Assembly (NCBI GenBank): GCA_002306055.1
Contig: DBRR01000020.1
Location: forward strand, 3,234 to 64,566
Direction: 5' to 3'
Source of the DNA: Anaerolineaceae bacterium UBA1363
Lineage (GTDB): Bacteria > Chloroflexota > Anaerolineae > Anaerolineales > Anaerolineaceae
DNA length: 61,333 bases
Shown: positions 58,947-61,333 of the stretch, one piece after another
Position numbering within the stretch: position 1 is the first letter of the stretch
Layout: every line of letters begins with the position of its first letter
Notes under the pieces: model-generated
Databases searched by the model: none
What the model was told of the DNA's origin: nothing
Seen by the model: only the letters and a program-made list of their open reading frames with translations
Position numbers and translations under genes: made by a program

Positions 58947-59781
58947 AATCTCTGAAAAGGAAATGACGCTGCTGTGCGAATACCTCGATAACGAGTTGTC
59001 TATTAAAGACCGCGCGCGATTTGAGAAGCGCCTGCAGCAATCCCCCGAGCTAATACGGGCTCTGGAGGATATGACTGCGTTAAAGCAAAATATGCGCAAC
59101 CTGCCTTGCAGACCGGTGCCTCATCAGTTTACCCTCACTCGCAGTGAAGCTGAAAAAGCTCGACGTGGTCGCTTTTTACTGCCAACTTTCGGTTGGGCAA
59201 GCGCGATCTGCATGATGCTACTGGCTGTCATTTTTGGCAGTGAATTTATTTTCGCGAATTTTTCAGCCCCACAAACTGCATCAGAGCAGCTTGCTTTGAC
59301 TCTGCAAAATGAAGCTGTCCCTGAAAGTACCCCGGATGAGACCCGCTCATCTCAGCCAGTTTACCTGCTCAACTGGGTATCGGTAGGCGGAAAAGGGGGC
59401 GGCTCTTGGGGTAGTGAATTAATAACCGGCAGCCTGTCAGCTGGAATGGGCGGCGGGCTCACCGGCACAACTGCTGAAGATACAATGATGGCTGAACCAA
59501 TGCAGATTGAAGAAGCCGTGGAACCAACCGAAGTGGCAAGTACGTTTGCTGAAGAAGGAATACCATCTGTTGAACCTTTGATCTTTGGGATCCGTGAGGA
59601 CCAGTTGGGGCAGGTTATTGCTGTAGAGCCTGTTGAGAACCCGGCACCAACCGTGGCTGCAGTGCGGGAGGTGGTTGAACAGGAGAAAGAGCCGCTCGTC
59701 CCGACAAATGTTAAATTGGTGCTGGCGGGTCTTGCCGCAGTGTTTGGTTTGACCTGGCTGCTGCTGAAATTCAGGCGCTAA
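58927..59781 (+). CDS. Membrane-spanning anti-sigma factor-like protein
   Basis: A 284-residue protein from the ATG at 58927, overlapping the sigma gene by 20 bases. Residues 10-55 (EKEMTLLCEYLDNELSIKDR) resemble the zf-HC2 anti-sigma domain, but the usual His-x3-Cys-x2-Cys zinc ligands are missing. A membrane helix follows at about 95-118 (WASAICMMLLAVIFGSEFIF). The outer part is Gly/Glu/Pro-rich with low complexity, and a second helix near the end (LVLAGLAAVFGLTWLLL) puts a short tail inside. Its likely job is to hold the sigma factor at the membrane. Confidence 0.85.
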   Translation: MMNRQAEISEKEMTLLCEYLDNELSIKDRARFEKRLQQSPELIRALEDMTALKQNMRNLPCRPVPHQFTLTRSEAEKARRGRFLLPTFGWASAICMMLLAVIFGSEFIFANFSAPQTASEQLALTLQNEAVPESTPDETRSSQPVYLLNWVSVGGKGGGSWGSELITGSLSAGMGGGLTGTTAEDTMMAEPMQIEEAVEPTEVASTFAEEGIPSVEPLIFGIREDQLGQVIAVEPVENPAPTVAAVREVVEQEKEPLVPTNVKLVLAGLAAVFGLTWLLLKFRR

Positions 59782-59800
59782 GCTCTTACTCAATGAATTA

Positions 59801-59827
59801 AAAGTCCGGGATGAGTCCCGGACTTTT
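59801..59827. terminator. Intrinsic terminator shared by the anti-sigma gene and metK
   Basis: AAAGTCCGGGA, loop TGAG, TCCCGGACTTT, then TTT on the plus strand and a T-rich stretch on the minus strand. It lies between two convergent genes and can serve both. Confidence 0.88.
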
Positions 59828-59842
59828 TTGCTTTCAAATTAA

Positions 59843-61069
59843 TTACAGTCCTACAGCCTGTCGTAAAGCGTCGACTCGGTCGGTTCTTTCCCAGGTCAGG
59901 TCGAGATCATCGCGACCAAAGTGCCCATAGGCAGCCAGTTGGCGATAGATCGGACGCAGAAGGTCGAGGTCGTGAATGATAGCCCGCGGGCGCAGGTCGA
60001 AGACCTTGCTGATGGCAGCGGCAATTTTGTCATCATCCACTACACCAGTGCCAAAAGTTTCCACGTTGATGCTCAGTGGACGGGCAATGCCGATGGCATA
60101 CGAAACCTGAACTTCGCAGCGTTCGGCCAATCCGGCTGCGACCACATTCTTCGCCACCCAGCGGGCTGCATAGGCTGCGGACCGATCAACCTTGGTCGGA
60201 TCTTTACCGCTGAAGGCGCCACCACCGTGCCGTCCCATGCCGCCGTAGGTATCCACGATGATCTTACGTCCGGTCAGGCCTGCATCTCCCATCGGGCCGC
60301 CGATTACAAAGCGACCGGTCGGGTTGATGTAGATCTCGGTTTCCTGGTCCATCAATTCAGCGGGGATGACAGCCTTGATGACATGTTCCAGAATATCGGC
60401 CTCGATGCGTTCGTGGCTGACTTCTTCGTGGTCCAACTTGTCGGCGTGCTGACTGCTAATGACGATTGTGTGGATACGAACAGGTTTGCCATAGTGATAT
60501 TCCACAGTGACCTGGCTCTTGCCGTCGGGGTACATCCATGGCAAGGTTCCATTTTTACGGACTTCCGCCATGCGGCGGGTCAGCTTGTGGGCATAATAGA
60601 TTGGCATCGGCATCAGGGTTTCGGTTTCATTGCAGGCAAAACCAAACATCATACCCTGATCACCAGCACCACCAGCCTGGATGAAAGCCTCATTATATTC
60701 AACGACTTCCTTCAGGCCGTTCCGATCCACGCCCCTGGAGATGTCCGGGCTCTGGTTGGATAACGCCACCAGAACGCTGCAAGTGGAGCCATCGAAGCCT
60801 TTTTTGCCGCGATCATAGCCGATTTCATTGACCACTTCACGCACGAGGGCGTCGATATCTACATAAGTCTTGGTGGTCACTTCGCCATAAGTTAGAACAA
60901 AGCCGGTCTTGATGGCTGTTTCGCAGGCTACCCGACTGGATTTGTCATCCTTGATCATGGCATCCAGGATCGCGTCGCTGATCTGGTCGCACATTTTGTC
61001 CGGATGACCTTCAGTGACCGATTCGGATGTGAACAGGTATTTGGGTGATTTCATAAAAGTTGTTGTCAT
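59843..61069 (-). CDS. metK: S-adenosylmethionine synthetase
   Basis: A 408-residue protein. Family signatures are LFTSESVTEGHPDKMCDQISDAILD, the ATP-binding GAGDQGMMFGFACNET, the GGGAFSGKDPTKVDRSAAY loop and DAGLTGRKIIVDTYGGMGRHGG. It makes SAM from methionine and ATP and so feeds the many methyltransferases of the window. The start at 61069 is favoured by GAGGAGG eight bases upstream; MKSPKYLF (61054) is a second option. It is controlled by the S-box riboswitch and terminator upstream. Confidence 0.98.
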   Translation of the reverse strand: MTTTFMKSPKYLFTSESVTEGHPDKMCDQISDAILDAMIKDDKSSRVACETAIKTGFVLTYGEVTTKTYVDIDALVREVVNEIGYDRGKKGFDGSTCSVLVALSNQSPDISRGVDRNGLKEVVEYNEAFIQAGGAGDQGMMFGFACNETETLMPMPIYYAHKLTRRMAEVRKNGTLPWMYPDGKSQVTVEYHYGKPVRIHTIVISSQHADKLDHEEVSHERIEADILEHVIKAVIPAELMDQETEIYINPTGRFVIGGPMGDAGLTGRKIIVDTYGGMGRHGGGAFSGKDPTKVDRSAAYAARWVAKNVVAAGLAERCEVQVSYAIGIARPLSINVETFGTGVVDDDKIAAAISKVFDLRPRAIIHDLDLLRPIYRQLAAYGHFGRDDLDLTWERTDRVDALRQAVGL

Positions 61070-61092
61070 TGTGTAAACCTCCTCAGGTTACG

Positions 61093-61124
61093 TAAAAAAA
61101 TGCCCCTGCAAGTGAGGGGCATTC
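61093..61124 (-). terminator. Riboswitch-controlled terminator before metK
   Basis: On the minus strand AATGCCCCT, loop CACTTGC, AGGGGCATT with a run of T (61093-61100 region) lies between the S-box and the metK ribosome site. Confidence 0.9.
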
Positions 61125-61139
61125 CGCTTGGTATGCTAT

Positions 61140-61241
<102 letters not shown>

Positions 61242-61310
61242 CCGCAAGGGCTATGTTATTGCGTTGTGTTATACCACAACCTAACCAGGCAGGCAAGGAA
61301 AATTAAGAAA

Positions 61311-61333
61311 CTGTAAGAGCAAAATGATAATGT
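61311..61333 (+). mobile_element. Start of a further insertion-sequence end, cut by the window edge
   Basis: CTGTAAGAGCAAAATGATAA plus TGT at the very end of the window matches the terminus at 4554-4576 with one change. Whatever follows lies outside; the break itself may reflect a repeat where an assembly stopped. Confidence 0.6.

Overview
The window looks like chromosomal DNA of a Chloroflexota bacterium, most likely from the Anaerolineae. This is inferred from the overall look of the proteins: a PrsW-type protease, a large multicopper oxidase, an AAA/R3H protein, and a translin-DUF3467-ssb cluster. No ribosomal RNA gene is present to confirm it. Most genes are core or housekeeping genes of moderately high G+C. 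They are interrupted by one A+T-richer restriction-modification island, by insertion-sequence debris and by small repeat clusters.

Layout. 1-868 holds repeats only. 869-4454 (minus strand) carries a methyltransferase, the SRP RNA, a DsrE-like protein and a tight operon reading ssb, DUF3467, translin-like, and a membrane-tethered Cas4-like nuclease encoded as two overlapping halves. 4.5-5.4 kb has an IS end, tRNA-Asn, tRNA-Lys and hairpin repeats. 5.4-7.3 kb encodes a flavodoxin-like protein, a VOC protein and an aminoglycoside 6-adenylyltransferase-like protein. 7.3-9.4 kb is a type II restriction-modification pair bounded by 14-base direct repeats. 9.4-13.8 kb has hutU, two small anchored proteins and an ABC exporter. 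14-16.2 kb has a divergent PanB-like enzyme coupled to a protein of unknown family. 16.5-26.4 kb has a methyltransferase, a decayed OsmC gene, a two-component system, a lone receiver protein and a 1419-residue multicopper oxidase. 27-31.7 kb has a GrpB-like fusion, a methyltransferase, a possible sortase/substrate pair and an EamA transporter. 31.9-33.6 kb has a tryptophan T-box leader and trpB2 with a TAG exactly at the PLP-lysine codon. 33.7-37.6 kb has a cupin, rplS, a glutamine-amidotransferase-like hydrolase, murI and a DegV protein. 38.3-43.2 kb (minus strand) has two phosphohexomutases and an EEP-family phosphatase. 43.4-53.7 kb has msrP, a secreted calcium-loop protein, AAA/R3H-tmk-DsbA/cyclophilin fusion-PrsW-plsC-rhomboid, and two related secreted proteins. 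53.9-55.9 kb has an internally deleted IS and a complete IS. 56-61.3 kb has greA, lysS, an ECF sigma/anti-sigma pair and metK under a SAM-I riboswitch. The window stops inside another copy of an IS end.

Regulation visible in the sequence: a T-box with specifier TGG and a terminator before trpB2, an S-box with a terminator before metK, and several clear intrinsic terminators. Two genes, trpB2 and the PrsW-type gene, each carry a single in-frame stop. The least explained items are the split Cas4-like/translin/ssb cluster, the PanB-like pair, the sortase-like pair and the oxidase locus.
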